This document shows positions 38,474 through 48,661 of a DNA stretch of 64,000 bases, piece by piece. Origin of the DNA: 13-2-20CM-66-19 sp963824395 (GTDB lineage Bacteria; Pseudomonadota; Gammaproteobacteria; Steroidobacterales; Steroidobacteraceae); the NCBI GenBank assembly GCA_963824395.1, contig CAWGPF010000001.1, positions 2,232,001-2,296,000 on the forward strand, written 5' to 3'. Numbering within the stretch: position 1 is the stretch's first letter; the number at the start of each line of letters is the position of its first letter. The translations under genes were made by a program, and so were the position numbers. A model generated the notes under the pieces. It ran no database searches. It saw only the letters and a list, made by a program, of their open reading frames with translations, and was not told the origin of the DNA.

Positions 38474-38483
38474 AGCGTGCCCC

Positions 38484-40467
38484 TCACTGCGCGGCGAGAT
38501 CCCCCAGCGCATCCTTCAGCGGCCCGAGCCAGGGCTCGAAATGGCGCCACTGCTCCAGGCCCTCTGAGTACAGCGGCCGCCGCACCTGCTCGGAGCTCAC
38601 GGTCTGCACGACGCGCCGGGTTTCGTAAAAGCGCAGGCATTGCTCCTCGAACGGCAGTCCACAGTAATCCAGCAGGCCGCGTACCTCGCCCTCCAGATCG
38701 GTCACCAGGCGCTCGTACTGCACGCGGTGCACGCGTCCGGGCAGTACACGGTCAAAGTGCGCCATGAGGCTTACGTAGTCGCGGTAGTAGCGCCCGAGAT
38801 CGGTGAGTTGTAGGTGAACCAGGCCCGCGCTGAAAGTGCTGTTTGAAGTTGGCGAAGCAGGCGGCGAGCGGCGAGCGCCGCGCATCGATGATGCGCGCGT
38901 TGGGCAGCATCAGGTGAATCAGCCCGGTCTGCAGGAAATTCATGGGCATCTTGTCGATGAACCGTGGCCGCCCCAGAGCGCGGCTGGGGCGTGTCTGCGC
39001 CAGGTAGCGGGCTCCGAGCGCGCGCAGCTGCCCGCTGCTCAGGCGCGCGATGGTCTGCGGGTAGATGGCTGGCTCGCCCGGCTCCTCGCGCAGGCCGAGT
39101 TCGAACGCCAGCACGTGCACGTCGAACAGTTCCCGCGTGCCCTCGACCTGCGAGTGGCTCGCCAGGATCTGCTCCAGCAGCGTGGAGCCGGAGCGTGGCA
39201 GCCCGACGATGAAGATCGGATCTGCGGCTGGGTCACCCCAGCCGCTGCGCGCGGCGAGAAAGTCGGCATCGAAGAGCCGCTGGCTACGCTGCACCAGGGC
39301 AGCGTTCTGTTCCGCGTCGTACTGCACCTGGGCGCGCCTGAGCGCATTGCCCCGCGCGTAGTGGTCGAAGGACTCGCGGAAATTCTTTTCATCCTCTAGC
39401 GCCTTGCCGAGGGCAAATTCAAACTGCAGCCGGTCATCATCGGTGAGATCCGTGCGCGCGAGCCGCTCAGTCATGACCTCGATGTCCATGCCACTGAAGC
39501 GCACCGTCTTGAGATTTGCCAGCGAGAACCAGGCCTCGCCGAACTGTGGCTTAAGTTCTGCACTACGCCGGTAGGCGGCGATCGATTCATCCAGGCGCCC
39601 GATGCTGCGCAGGATGTGGCCGTAGTGGAGCCACACCCATTCGTTGTCCGGGAAGCGCGCCGCAAGATCCGCGACGAGCGTCGCGGCGCGCTCATTCTGG
39701 CCGAGGAGCGTGTACGCCGAGGCCTCGAGCGTGCGGCACACCAGGTTCTGCGGATCCTGCACCAGCAGGCGCTCCAGGAGCGGCAGCATGAGCGCGCCTT
39801 TTTGCTGCATATACAGGACCCGCACCAGTTCCAGGCGCGAGCGGCCGTCGCCCGGCGCAATCCGCAGGCACTCGCCGAGGAGACGCTCGGCTTGGCGGTA
39901 GTCGTCGCGTGCCGCGGCAACCTGCCCGCGCAGGCGCAGGGCGCCCAGGTCCTCGGGGTTGGCGGCCAGGGCGCGCTGCAGCAGCGTCTCGGCATAGCCC
40001 ATGCGCAGCTGCCTGAAGGCGGCGTCGGCTTCCGCAAGATGGGTGTCCTCGGGGACGAGGCTGGCGAAGCGTGCGTAGGTGCGGTCGCACTCCGCCGGCT
40101 CTCCAAGCTGGGCGTACACGAGCGAAAGCTCGCGCCAGGCCTGCGCGAGATCCGGCTGCAGCTGTAATGAGCGCGTCAGCGCCGCGCGCGCGCCGGTCAC
40201 ATCGCCTCGCGCCCGCAGAGTGCGTCCAAGTTCCAGCTGCAGGAGCGCGGAATCGGGCTGCTTGCTGGCGAGCGCGCCGAAGGTCTCGGCAGCGCCCTCC
40301 AGGTTCCCGGCGCTGCGGCGTGCGGTACCGAGCAGCAGGACGGCGGTCGGGTGCCCGGGCTGGGATGCCAGGATCGCCTCCGCCTCGCGTGCGGCCGCCG
40401 ACGGGTCGCTCTCCAGCAGCGCCGCCGCGCGCATCAGTCTCGCGTCCAGATCTTCCGGCGCACCCAA
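38484..40467 (-). CDS. TPR-repeat sulfotransferase (frame-disrupted near 3' end)
   Basis: About 660 residues. Residues 1-400 are tetratricopeptide repeats (for example LLQLELGRTLRARGDVTGA and EWVWLHYGHILRSIGRLDES). The rest is a PAPS-type sulfotransferase domain: the 5'-phosphosulfate loop GLPRSGSTLLEQIL near residue 421, RFIDKMPMNFLQTGLIHLML, and the 3'-phosphate region IIDARRSPLAACFANFKQHF. Two small indels near 38810-38830 separate this from the final 115 residues (LGRYYRDYVSLMAHF onwards). Translation starts at TTG 40467, with AAGGAGG five bases upstream. It is divergent, with a 72-base gap, from the TPR-hydroxylase gene. Substrate unknown; TPRs suggest a protein or peptide acceptor. Confidence 0.85.
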
Positions 40468-40539
40468 GCCGTCCTCCTTCGCTCTCAGGCGCGCGGTAGA
40501 ATTGCGGCCTGTTAACCGAAAGGACCTTAGGGGAAGGCT

Positions 40540-41847
40540 TTGAGCAACGTCAATCCCGCGATCCAGGAGAGTGAGGCGGTGCTGCGTACGCTGCAGGCCT
40601 ACCGGGCGGCGTCTGCCGCCGGGCGCAGCGCCGAGGCAGATCAGCTGCTGACGCGCGTCGCCCAGAGCGCCCCCGCGCACCCGGCGGTACTCAACGAACT
40701 CGGGCTGCGGATGATGAGCGCCGGTTCCCCCGACAAGGCGCGCGAGCTCTTCACGCGCGCCACCCAGGCCGACCCGGTGAGCCCGGCGCTGTGGTCGAAC
40801 CTGGCGGCGAGCCTGCACGCCCTGAATTTTCTGCCCCAGGAGTTCGAGGCCCTGGAGCGGGCGCTTGCCCTGGAGCCGCGGCATACGGGCTCCCTGCTGC
40901 AGAAGGGCACGCTGCTCGAGACCCGCGGGGACGTGCGCAATGCCGCGCAGGTATTTCGCAACGCACTCGCTACGCTGCCAGGCGGTGCTGCCCCGCCGCC
41001 GAGCATCGCGGAGGTCGTGACCCACGCCCGCCAGGTCATCGCCGATGACGATGCGGCGCTCAGTGCCGCCATCGAGGCGCGCGTCGCCCCGGTCCGCGAA
41101 AGTCATGGGGCGGGCGGTTACCGGCGCGTCGAGCGCTGCCTGGAGCTGCTCACCGGCAGGCGCCGCCGCTTCGACCCGCAGCCGACGTTCATGTACTTCC
41201 CCGAGCTGCCGGCGATCGAGTTCTTCGGGCACGAGCAGTTTGCATGGCTCGGGGCGCTGGAGGCCGCCACCGAGGATATCCGCGCGGAACTCATGAGCGT
41301 CCTGGTCGCCGACCGGGCCGGCCTTGAACCCTACATCGACTATCCGTCCGGCGTGCCACTCAACCAGTGGCGTGAGCTCAATAAGTCACGGCGCTGGAGC
41401 GCCTACTACCTGTGGAATCAGAGTGTGCCGCACCAGGAGCATCTGGCGCGATGTCCCCACACCGCTCAGGCACTGCGGCACACTCCGCAGTGTGACGTCG
41501 CGGCGCGCGCCCCGACCGCCTTCTTTTCGATCCTCGACCCCCATACCCGTATCCCGCCGCACACGGGGGTTACGAATACGCGCCTGACCGTGCATCTGCC
41601 GCTCATCGTCCCACCCGGCTGCGGCTTCCGGGTCGGGAGCGAGACGCGCGAATGGGTCCCGGGACACGCCTGGGTCTTTGACGACACGATTGAACACGAG
41701 GCCTGGAATGAGTCGGACGCGGCGCGCGCGATACTGATCTTCGACATCTGGAACCCGTTGCTGAGTGCCGCGGAGCGCGACGTGGTCCGGGCTGCCACCG
41801 AAGTAATCGGCACCTACTACGGTACTTCCGGCCAGGAGGGCCTGTGA
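40540..41847 (+). CDS. TPR-repeat aspartyl/asparaginyl beta-hydroxylase-domain protein
   Basis: A 435-residue protein: TPR repeats up to about residue 140, a linker, then an Asp/Asn beta-hydroxylase-type 2-oxoglutarate oxygenase domain at about 230-430. Key pieces are RIPPHTGVTNTRLTVHLPL (first His and the Arg that anchors 2OG), VPPGCGFRVGSETREWVPG, FDDTIEHEAWNESDAARAIL (second His) and FDIWNP, the standard ending. There is no signal peptide, so it acts in the cytoplasm. TTG at 40540 is preceded by a strong AGGGGAAGG. The stop overlaps the GTG of the next gene. The TPR plus hydroxylase layout mirrors the TPR-sulfotransferase it diverges from. Confidence 0.87.
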   Translation: MSNVNPAIQESEAVLRTLQAYRAASAAGRSAEADQLLTRVAQSAPAHPAVLNELGLRMMSAGSPDKARELFTRATQADPVSPALWSNLAASLHALNFLPQEFEALERALALEPRHTGSLLQKGTLLETRGDVRNAAQVFRNALATLPGGAAPPPSIAEVVTHARQVIADDDAALSAAIEARVAPVRESHGAGGYRRVERCLELLTGRRRRFDPQPTFMYFPELPAIEFFGHEQFAWLGALEAATEDIRAELMSVLVADRAGLEPYIDYPSGVPLNQWRELNKSRRWSAYYLWNQSVPHQEHLARCPHTAQALRHTPQCDVAARAPTAFFSILDPHTRIPPHTGVTNTRLTVHLPLIVPPGCGFRVGSETREWVPGHAWVFDDTIEHEAWNESDAARAILIFDIWNPLLSAAERDVVRAATEVIGTYYGTSGQEGL

Positions 41848-42406
41848 GAGCGCCGCAGTCGCTGATGACCGCCGCCGCGTGCCTCGTCGCGCTTGCAGCC
41901 GCGGATACGGCGCGTGCGGCCCCTTGGCCGAACAACTGCAGGCCTGCGCTGCAATTGCCACCGACGCCGAACGCCTGGCGTGCTTCGACGGGCTGTATCA
42001 TCGGGAGGCCGTGCCGGCGCCCGCTGCTGCCGCCCCACGGGCCGCCACTTCAACGACGCCCGCCGCGGCGCGGCCCGCAGCTCCGACCGCGGCCGCGCCG
42101 GCCGCTGCAGCGAGTGCCGCTCCCGCGGCCGCCGCGCCGAGCAAGGAGACCTTTGGCCTGTACTCCGCCGAGCATCCGACGGTTCCGCTCACCATCGAAT
42201 CCATCAGTGCACGCGTGATTGCTTTCGGGCGCCATTCCGATGGTCATCCCACGGTAGCACTCGAGGGAGGTCAGCTGTGGGAGCTGGATGAGAGTGACCC
42301 GCTATTGGCGGTCGGAGACATGGTCACGATCAGGCGCGCGGCACTTGGTTCCTTCCTCCTCACCACCGCCAGCAAGCGCACGCACCGGGTGAGCCGGCTG
42401 CGCTGA
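41844..42406 (+). CDS. Small secreted protein with CxAIxxDxxRLxCFD motif (one frameshift)
   Basis: About 187 residues. A signal peptide is encoded from GTG 41844 (MTAAACLVALAAADTARAA) and then the frame must shift by one base in a C-run near 41925 to reach PLAEQLQACAAIATDAERLA and CFDGLYHREA. This Cys-Ile-Asp-Arg-Cys-Phe-Asp pattern opens many exported proteobacterial proteins of unknown role. A low-complexity Ala/Pro linker (residues about 55-100) leads to a globular C-terminal part with FGLYSAEHPTVPL and LWELDESDPLLAVGDMVTIR, resembling a small beta-barrel. Its start overlaps the hydroxylase stop (GTGA), implying co-translation. Confidence 0.75.
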
Positions 42407-42555
42407 GCGCATCACCGCCGCCGCCAACCGTTCACTGGCGGCGAAGCGGTGCCGGTTACTGCGGCCCGGGGCGGGCCCGAGCGCTGCCGGAGCGCCCGTG
42501 CGATTCTCCCGGACCCACCCAGTGCGCGGCGTTGGCTCAAGGGTTTCGGGCTGGC

Positions 42556-42587
42556 AAAAAAAAGCGGCGGGCTTTGCAGCCCGCCGC
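42556..42587 (-). terminator. Intrinsic terminator of the TonB-receptor gene
   Basis: On the minus strand a perfect ten-base-pair GC stem (left arm GCGGCGGGCT, four-base loop TTGC on the plus-strand reading) is followed directly by eight T residues. It begins 24 bases after the stop codon at 42611, the right place to end that transcript. Confidence 0.9.
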
Positions 42588-42610
42588 CAGAGCTCAAGTC
42601 AGACGATTTC

Positions 42611-45600
42611 TTAGAACTGCGCGGACACCGTCGCGAACAAGTACCGGCCCATGGCGTCGTAGACACCCGGGAAGGTATTGCCGTTGCAGTTTGCGCCCGC
42701 CGGGCTGCTGGTGGAGCAGTCCGAGCCCACCACGATCGGCGGATCCTTGTCGGCGATGTTGTTGACACCGACCTGCATGCGCACGTTCTTCGCCAGGTTG
42801 AACGCCGCCGTCAGGTCGAGGTAGTTGTACGCCGGATGCGCGAGGTCGGCAGGAAGGCGCTGCCCGTGAGCTGCGGATTGGTGCTCAGCAGCTCGGTCGT
42901 GTCGGCGCCGATGTAGCGCCACCGGGCCGTCAGATCCAGACCGTCCCACGGAGTTGACCAGGTCGCGTTCAGCACGTGACGCCAGGTCGGGTTCGCGGCA
43001 CCGCAGATCGAGCCGAAGAGACCGACGCAGTCATACGACGGACCGCCGGCAAGCGGGGTGGTCGCCAGCGACTGCAGCTTGGTGCCCTCGAAACCGAAAG
43101 ACAGTGATCCGAGCTGCCGCAGCGGTACCCGGTAGTTGCCCTTGAAGTCGAAGCCCTTCGTGGACAGTTCGCCGGCGTTGACGTTCAGGTCCGACACGTA
43201 ACCGGTTGGCTGCAGCCACAGGGAGCCCGTGGGCGAGCGGTGCACCGCCAGACAGTAGCTGGAGCTTGCGCTGCCGCTGGTCAAGCAGTTGTTGAGCACG
43301 GTATCGCCGCCGAGCGGTCCGATAACGTCCTTGATCTTGATGTTGAAGTAGTCCACCGAGAACAAGAGGTTCTGCACGAACGATGGGGTGAACACCACGC
43401 CGACCGAGTAGGTGTCGGCGGTTTCCGGCTGCAGGTTCGGGTTACCGCCCAAGAGGCCGTTGTACTGGTTAGCCGAGTTGGGCTGGATGTGACCGTACTG
43501 TGCCGCGGAAACCCCGGTAAGCGCGCACGCCGCCGCAGAGGCCGTCGGATGTGCGCCGGAGCACGGGTCTGAGGAGCCGTCGAGGCCGACCATCTGCGGG
43601 GTGTACAGCTCGGCGATGTTCGGCGCGCGCACCGCGCGCTGATAGCTGGCGCGGACCAAGAGGTCATGCACCGGTTTCTACTCTAAACCCAGCTTGTAGG
43701 TGTCGGTCTTGAAGCCTTCGCTGTAATTCGAGTAGCGGTAGCCGCCCTCGAAGGCGAGCGAGTCGGCAAGCGGCAGATGCTCCAGGATGGGCAGGCGCAT
43801 CTCCGTGAACACCTCACGCACGTGGAAGTCACCGGACACGGGCGGCGTAGGTCCGCCGGAGCCGGCCGCGTTGCCCTGCTGCGAGAGCTCGTCCGGCAGG
43901 AAGTCGGACGACTCGGAGCGGTACTCAGCGCCGATGTTGACCTGCAGGCCGTTGTCAGCCGTTGGCAGCTTGATGCCGTACTTGCCCAGATCGCCGGTGA
44001 TGTTGCCGGACACGACCTGTTCGGCCACCGTTGACTGGACAAGCAGCGGTACCGAGAGGTACTTGAGCGCCGCCGGGGTGACACCCGTCGGGCTCCAGAT
44101 GTTCCACGGCACGCACGCCGTGTCGGTGCCGGACACGGCCGAGGCACACGCCGGGCCGTTCGCGGTCGGTACCACGTTCAGTGAATTGATGATGTTGGCG
44201 TTCGAGAAATAGTTCTCGTTGCCATTGCTGTTGTCGACCGTGCCGCGCTGCGCGTACACGTCCCAGTGCCAGGCGTCCGCAAAGTCGCCCTTGAGGCCGA
44301 ATACCAGGCGCATCGAGTCGCTGCGGAAGGTCGCGATACGCGGGCCGCCCTCGACGTTACGACGCAGGATGTAGGTGTTGATGCCCGGATAGACCTTGCC
44401 ACCGATAGTCTCGGTCGGATTCCCCTGGGCGGCCAGATTGGCCGGGCTGCACAGCGTTGAGGCTTCCTGGGGCGTCAGCAACGGGTCGGCGCACGGGATG
44501 AACGCGGGCTGACCGAAGTCACCGCTGGCGGCGATCTGCGCCTGGGACTCGTTGCGGGTCCACATCAGTTCCATGTAAGCGTTCACATGGGAGTTGATGT
44601 CGTAGTTGACGAAGGCGCCACCCGTCCAGCGCTCGTTCGGCGTCTGGTAGTAGTTCAGCGGCCCGTAGTTGTACAGGTCGGTCGCGGGATTGAACGTGCG
44701 GAACTGGCCGGTCTTCGGATCCACCGTGTGGTAGAGCAGGTCGGAGCCTTGGTTACCGTAGGCGAGGAACAAGCCGCCGCGCGAGGTGTAGGAACCGGCG
44801 CACTGCAGCGTCGTCGCCGTCGCCGGGCCGAGCGTACAGGCGCTGTAGTCGTACTTGCTCTGCAGCGCTGCACCCTGGTTGTCGTAGGTGACGTAGGCGG
44901 TCGCGTTGCCCTTGCCGTCGGCAAAGTTCGAACCCATCAGGATCGAGAAGTTCTTGCCGAAGCCGGTGTTGACGCGGCTGTCAGGGAGCGGATCGCCCGG
45001 CGGCGGTCACAACCGGGGCGGCCGTATTGTTGTTGCCGTGCTCGTTGAAGTGGTAGCCGGCATCGACCTTCACGCCCTCGAAATGCGTGTTGAGGACGAA
45101 GTTGACGACACCCGCGACGGCGTCGGCGCCGTACACCGCGGAGGCGCCGCCGGTCAGGACGTCGACGCGCTCGATCAGGGCCGCCGGAATCTGGTTGATG
45201 TCGGAATAGTTGCGGCCGTCGCCGGTGCCAGGGCCCAAGCGGCGTCCGTCGACGAGGACCAGGGTGCGCTGCGTGCCTAGGCCGCGCAGGTCGACCGTGG
45301 CCGTGCCGTCGGCACCGTTGGAGGTCGTGGAGTTCATCCCGGCGAATACCATCGGCAGGTTGTTCAGGATGTCTTCGACGCGGGTGAGACCGGTCGCTGC
45401 GATGTCCGTCGCAGTGACTGAGGTGATCGGGCTGATCGACGTCTCATTCGGCGTCTGCAGGCGCGAACCGGTAACCACCACCTCTTCGACCGGGGCGGCG
45501 GTAGCGGCGGGGCCGGGGCTTCCTGAGCGTACAGCGCCGTAACCCCCGCAACAGCGGATGCCGTTGCCAGGGCAAAGCGCACCGCTCGTTGCAAGCTGCG

Positions 45601-45612
45601 ACTATTCGCCAT
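42611..45612 (-). CDS. TonB-dependent outer-membrane receptor (frame-disrupted, one in-frame TAG)
   Basis: About 1000 residues, a large receptor for uptake across the outer membrane. Signal peptide MANSRSLQRAVRFALATASA; then VVVTGSRLQTPNE (TonB-box/plug start), GLTRVEDILNNLP, VDLRGLGTQRTLVLVDGRR, ALIERVDVLTGGASAVYGAD (plug), and a barrel with RAPNIAELYTPQ, PNLQPETADTYSVGVVFTP, NIADKDPP and a C-terminal Phe in FATVSAQF. Phase changes lie near 45500, 44990 and 42850. At 43678 a TAG stands where family members have Trp, with the same frame clean for hundreds of codons on both sides. The ligand is unknown; this subgroup is often found for peptide or plant-polymer-derived substrates. Confidence 0.92.
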
Positions 45613-45880
45613 GTGTAGATTCCTCTGAATAATTTGTTTGTAGGGAAAAAGTCTCTGGCGACCCGCCGTGTCCGGGTAAGTCTTTCCCTGGGTCCGCCTG
45701 ACTTTGCGGCGCATTAGAGCATGCAGTTCAGGTGTTGCCAACCCGCCTCTCGGCGCGAAAGGCGCCACCGCAGGGGTTACAGAGCCGAGATCGCTCCCGG
45801 AGCGCGTTGCGGTCTGCAACAGAATTCGGGGGGTCCGACGCGCCCCGGGCGGGGAGGGTGAGCGGAGTCCGCGGCTCAGC

Positions 45881-46526
45881 TCAGGCGAACCAGCAGTTGG
45901 TGGCCACAGTGATACGGGTGTCACGGCCGTAGAAGGGCGAGACTTCGTGGAAGGGAAAGGCGGGAAAAACCAGCAGCTGTCCTGCCTCGAGCCGTGCGTT
46001 GAGCGGGCCGACCGCAAAGGCGGATTTCAGCCTGCGGTTGGCAGGTCCAGGTAGGCATCCGCCCCGACCGGGTATCGAGGAACCTCAGTACGCCGCTCTC
46101 GGGGTGCTCCGGGGGCTGCTCCCCGGCACGCACGCAGTACACCGCCGACCAGGAGGCGAGCGCGTGGTTGTGGGCGACGAATGAGCCGGCGTAGCGGGTG
46201 ACGTGAAACCAGGTGTGGTTGTGCAGGGTGAGGCGCGACAAGGTCTTCCGGCTGCAGATCAGAGATGTCGGAGCGCCGTCTGAACGATGGAGTCGAGTAC
46301 GAAGGCCCGCAGCTCCTGCACGCAGGGTTCCGGCCAGCGGAAGAGATTGAAGCGGCTCTCGAACGTCTCCTCCTGGGGGGTCTGGCTGGGCGTCGGATTG
46401 CGGTTCTCGTCGTTCTCCCGGGCGAGAAACAGCGCCTCCAGTTCCCGGTTCAGGCGCTCGCAGGGCCGCAGGAGGGTCTCCGCGAGGGGGGTCGCGAAGA
46501 CAGCGCTGCACCTGAGGCCCTCACCA
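45881..46526 (-). CDS. 2OG-Fe(II) oxygenase, TIGR02466-like, copy A (frame-disrupted)
   Basis: About 215 residues of a putative 2-oxoglutarate/Fe(II) oxygenase (2OG-FeII_Oxy_5 type). Recognisable parts are AVFATPLAETLLRPCERLNR, FESRFNLFRWPEPCVQELRA, NHTWFHVTRYAGSFVAHNHA (Fe ligands), WSAVYCVRAGEQ, GVLRFLDTRSG, and a last part reading FPAFPFHEVSPF (second His) and DTRITVATNCWFA before the TGA at 45881. At least three phase changes, near 46510, 46265 and 46050. The ATG at 46526 overlaps the stop of copy B by seven bases. Substrate unknown. Confidence 0.72.
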
Positions 46527-47184
46527 TGGCGGCGGCTTTCCTGGCCTGCCGCCTCGAAACCGGGCCCGTGCAATCACCAGGATGATGTCTGACGGGGCGG
46601 TTGAGTGCCACTTCGTAGCCGATTCCGCTCGGAAAAGCAGTCATGTGGCCCGGAGTTGGCTGCCAAATGTGGTGATTTACGCTGAACGCGGGCCTAAGCA
46701 TCGCATTTCCGGCATCCACATATCCGGTCCGCATCCTGAGCGTCGTAGAGCCTCACCGCGCCGCTGTCCCCGGCGGGCGCGGGCGGGCGCGGCCACGCAG
46801 TAGATCATGCACCAGGAGCTGTTGTGGGCGGCTGCCGGCGAGGCAGCCGTCCGGGCGTATGAGTACGAAACGCGCCCGCGCCTGCAGCCGCAGGGCGGCG
46901 ATATGGTCCTCCGGGAGTAGAGGCTGGCCGCGTTTACGATCGCGGCCACAGGCGCCCAGCATCTCAGCCTGCAGCTGGCGCATCGGCTCATCCGTCCATC
47001 CGAAGAGGTCCTCGCGGCTGCGGAATGCGAGTGCGTTCTCGAGCGTCGAGGGTCCGCGTTGTTCGGGCTGCGCGCGTGCCCGCAGCAGCGCTGCCAGCTG
47101 CGGGTTCAGGCCGGTGCCGCTCGTCAGGGGCAGGGAAGCAAAGGGCGTGGCGAAGATTGCCCGCAGGGGCGGCGGCGCAGTCAT
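46520..47184 (-). CDS. 2OG-Fe(II) oxygenase, TIGR02466-like, copy B (frame-disrupted)
   Basis: A paralogue of copy A, about 220 residues. It opens MTAPPPLRAIFATPFASLPL, then FRSREDLFGWTDEPMRQLQA, ARFVLIRPDGCLA, HNSSWCMIYCVAAPA, YVDAGNAMLRPAFSVNHHIW and FPSGIGYEVALNRP followed, after one base, by SDIILVIARARF and a stop at 46520. The pairing with copy A is by order of blocks (IFATP, the Trp-Pro/Trp-Thr segment, Ser-Trp-x-x-x-Tyr-Cys-Val). The ATG 47184 forms an ATGA overlap with the likely end of the sulfotransferase gene. About three phase changes; the last block lies in a different frame from the first. Confidence 0.65.
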
Positions 47185-48658
47185 GGCGGGGCCTCCCCTG
47201 GCCGAGCTGAGCGGCCAGGCCGGCGAGTTCTGCAGCGTAGTGGCGGGCACGGCCGGAGGAGCGGCGGTACAGCCCCTCGCGCACCTGCCAGACACTCGCG
47301 GTCTTGATGCTCGCCGGGCGCGCGGCGAAATCGAGGTAGGTATCCTTCCACGGCAGTCCGCAGAACTCAAAGAGCCGCTGCGCGGTCTCACGCGGGTGGC
47401 GGACCAGGGTGTCGTAGCTCAAGTCGAACATATCCTCGCGGTACAGAGCTTCCCAGTGTGCCATCAGCCGGCGGTACTGGCGGAAATAGTGGCCGATGTC
47501 ATCCAGATCGAGGGCGTAACTGAGCCGCGGATCCAGCGGCAGGAAGTAGATCGACAGGCACGTGTCCAGGGCGTCGCGGATGGTATGCACGATGCGCGCC
47601 TGCGGAAACAGCGTTTTGATGAGACCGATATAAAAGAAGTTGTCGGGGCGCTTATCCGTCACCCAGCTGGCGCGCGGGTAGAGCCGGGCCAGGCTGTCGC
47701 GGTACTGCTGTGCAAGCGGCACGAGGCTCGCGGCCGGGAGTCGCGACATGGCCGCCGGGAAGGGCGAGAGGTGCGCCTGCACCAGGCGCGGCAAAAGATC
47801 GAGCTCCCCGGCGGCCGCCACGCGCGCATCGGCGCCGAGCAGATGCTCGGCGAGCGTGGAGCCTGAACGGAACATGCCGCAGATGAAGATCGGCTGCGGC
47901 GCAGCCGCGGACGCCGCTGAAACGGCGGCCGCGCGTGCCGGAAAGGCGCCGATCAGGGCATCGACGCAAGCCTCAAGCGCGGCGCGGTCATAGTGCGCCG
48001 GCGGCTGGGTACTGGCGCGGCTGTCAGCATTGGCCGCGCGCGCCGCGGCAAACGCTTCCCCGTAGGCGCCGGCAGCATCCAGCGCGCGTGCCAGCGCGAA
48101 GCCGAGGGCCGCACGCTCACCCGGCGTGGGATCGGCGCGCCGCAGCGCCGCCTGCAGTCGCAGGATCAGGGGATCCTGCGCCGTGCTGAACTCGCGCAGC
48201 TGCGCATAGCGTGCCAGCGCCTCGTAGGCGTCGGGGTTGCCCTCGAGAATGCGCTCGTACGTGGCCGCCGCCTGGGCGCGCTCGCCGCGATCGCTTTGCA
48301 GGTTGGCGAGATTCATGAGGGCGGGTACGTACCCGGGCGACAGATGCAGCGCCAGGCGCAGCTCCCGCTCGGCTTCCTCGTCACGGCGCAGGCAGTCGGT
48401 GAGGATCACCGCGCGGTTGAGGTGCACTTCCTCGGGGCCGCCGACGCCATGTCTGAGCGCCTGCCCGTAGGAGGCGAGAGCGGCCTCGAACTGACCTGCA
48501 CGCCGCTGCAGCAGTCCGAGGTTGTACCAGGAGTCCGCAAATTGCGGCCAGCGCGCGAGCAGGCGCTGGTAGAGGTCGATGGCGGCGGCGAGCTCGCCGG
48601 CGCCGGCGAGCCGCTCGGCCTCACGGATCAGGCGCTGCGGCGTGTCGGGGGGCGCCAT
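46988..48658 (-). CDS. TPR-repeat sulfotransferase, second copy
   Basis: TPR repeats fill residues 1-225 (for example PQFADSWYNLGLLQRRAGQF and EVHLNRAVILTDCLRRDEEA). A sulfotransferase domain follows: PAPS loop IFICGMFRSGSTLAEHLLG near residue 256, WVTDKRPDNFFYIGLIKTLF, and the 3'-phosphate segment IVHTIRDALDTCLSIYF. The frame is open to 46988, but the last 65 residues have the low-complexity look of a wrong frame and cover the start of oxygenase B. A single missing base near 47205 would end the protein at TGA 47181 in an ATGA overlap, which I think is the true end. Starts three bases after pgl. Same architecture as the gene at 38484. Confidence 0.85.
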   Translation of the reverse strand: MAPPDTPQRLIREAERLAGAGELAAAIDLYQRLLARWPQFADSWYNLGLLQRRAGQFEAALASYGQALRHGVGGPEEVHLNRAVILTDCLRRDEEAERELRLALHLSPGYVPALMNLANLQSDRGERAQAAATYERILEGNPDAYEALARYAQLREFSTAQDPLILRLQAALRRADPTPGERAALGFALARALDAAGAYGEAFAAARAANADSRASTQPPAHYDRAALEACVDALIGAFPARAAAVSAASAAAPQPIFICGMFRSGSTLAEHLLGADARVAAAGELDLLPRLVQAHLSPFPAAMSRLPAASLVPLAQQYRDSLARLYPRASWVTDKRPDNFFYIGLIKTLFPQARIVHTIRDALDTCLSIYFLPLDPRLSYALDLDDIGHYFRQYRRLMAHWEALYREDMFDLSYDTLVRHPRETAQRLFEFCGLPWKDTYLDFAARPASIKTASVWQVREGLYRRSSGRARHYAAELAGLAAQLGQGRPRHDCAAAPAGNLRHALCFPAPDERHRPEPAAGSAAAGTRAARTTRTLDARERTRIPQPRGPLRMDG

Positions 48659-48661
48659 CGC

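Noticed and set aside
34739..43680. Reassignment of TAG to an amino acid
   Set aside because: TAG ends several intact genes in the window (for example pgk and the CPBP protease), so the internal TAGs are better explained as base errors or mutations.
45700..46060. Plus-strand frames upstream of the TonB receptor as a small gene
   Set aside because: No start signal or recognisable protein pattern; the stretch serves as receptor leader and as the end of oxygenase copy A on the other strand.
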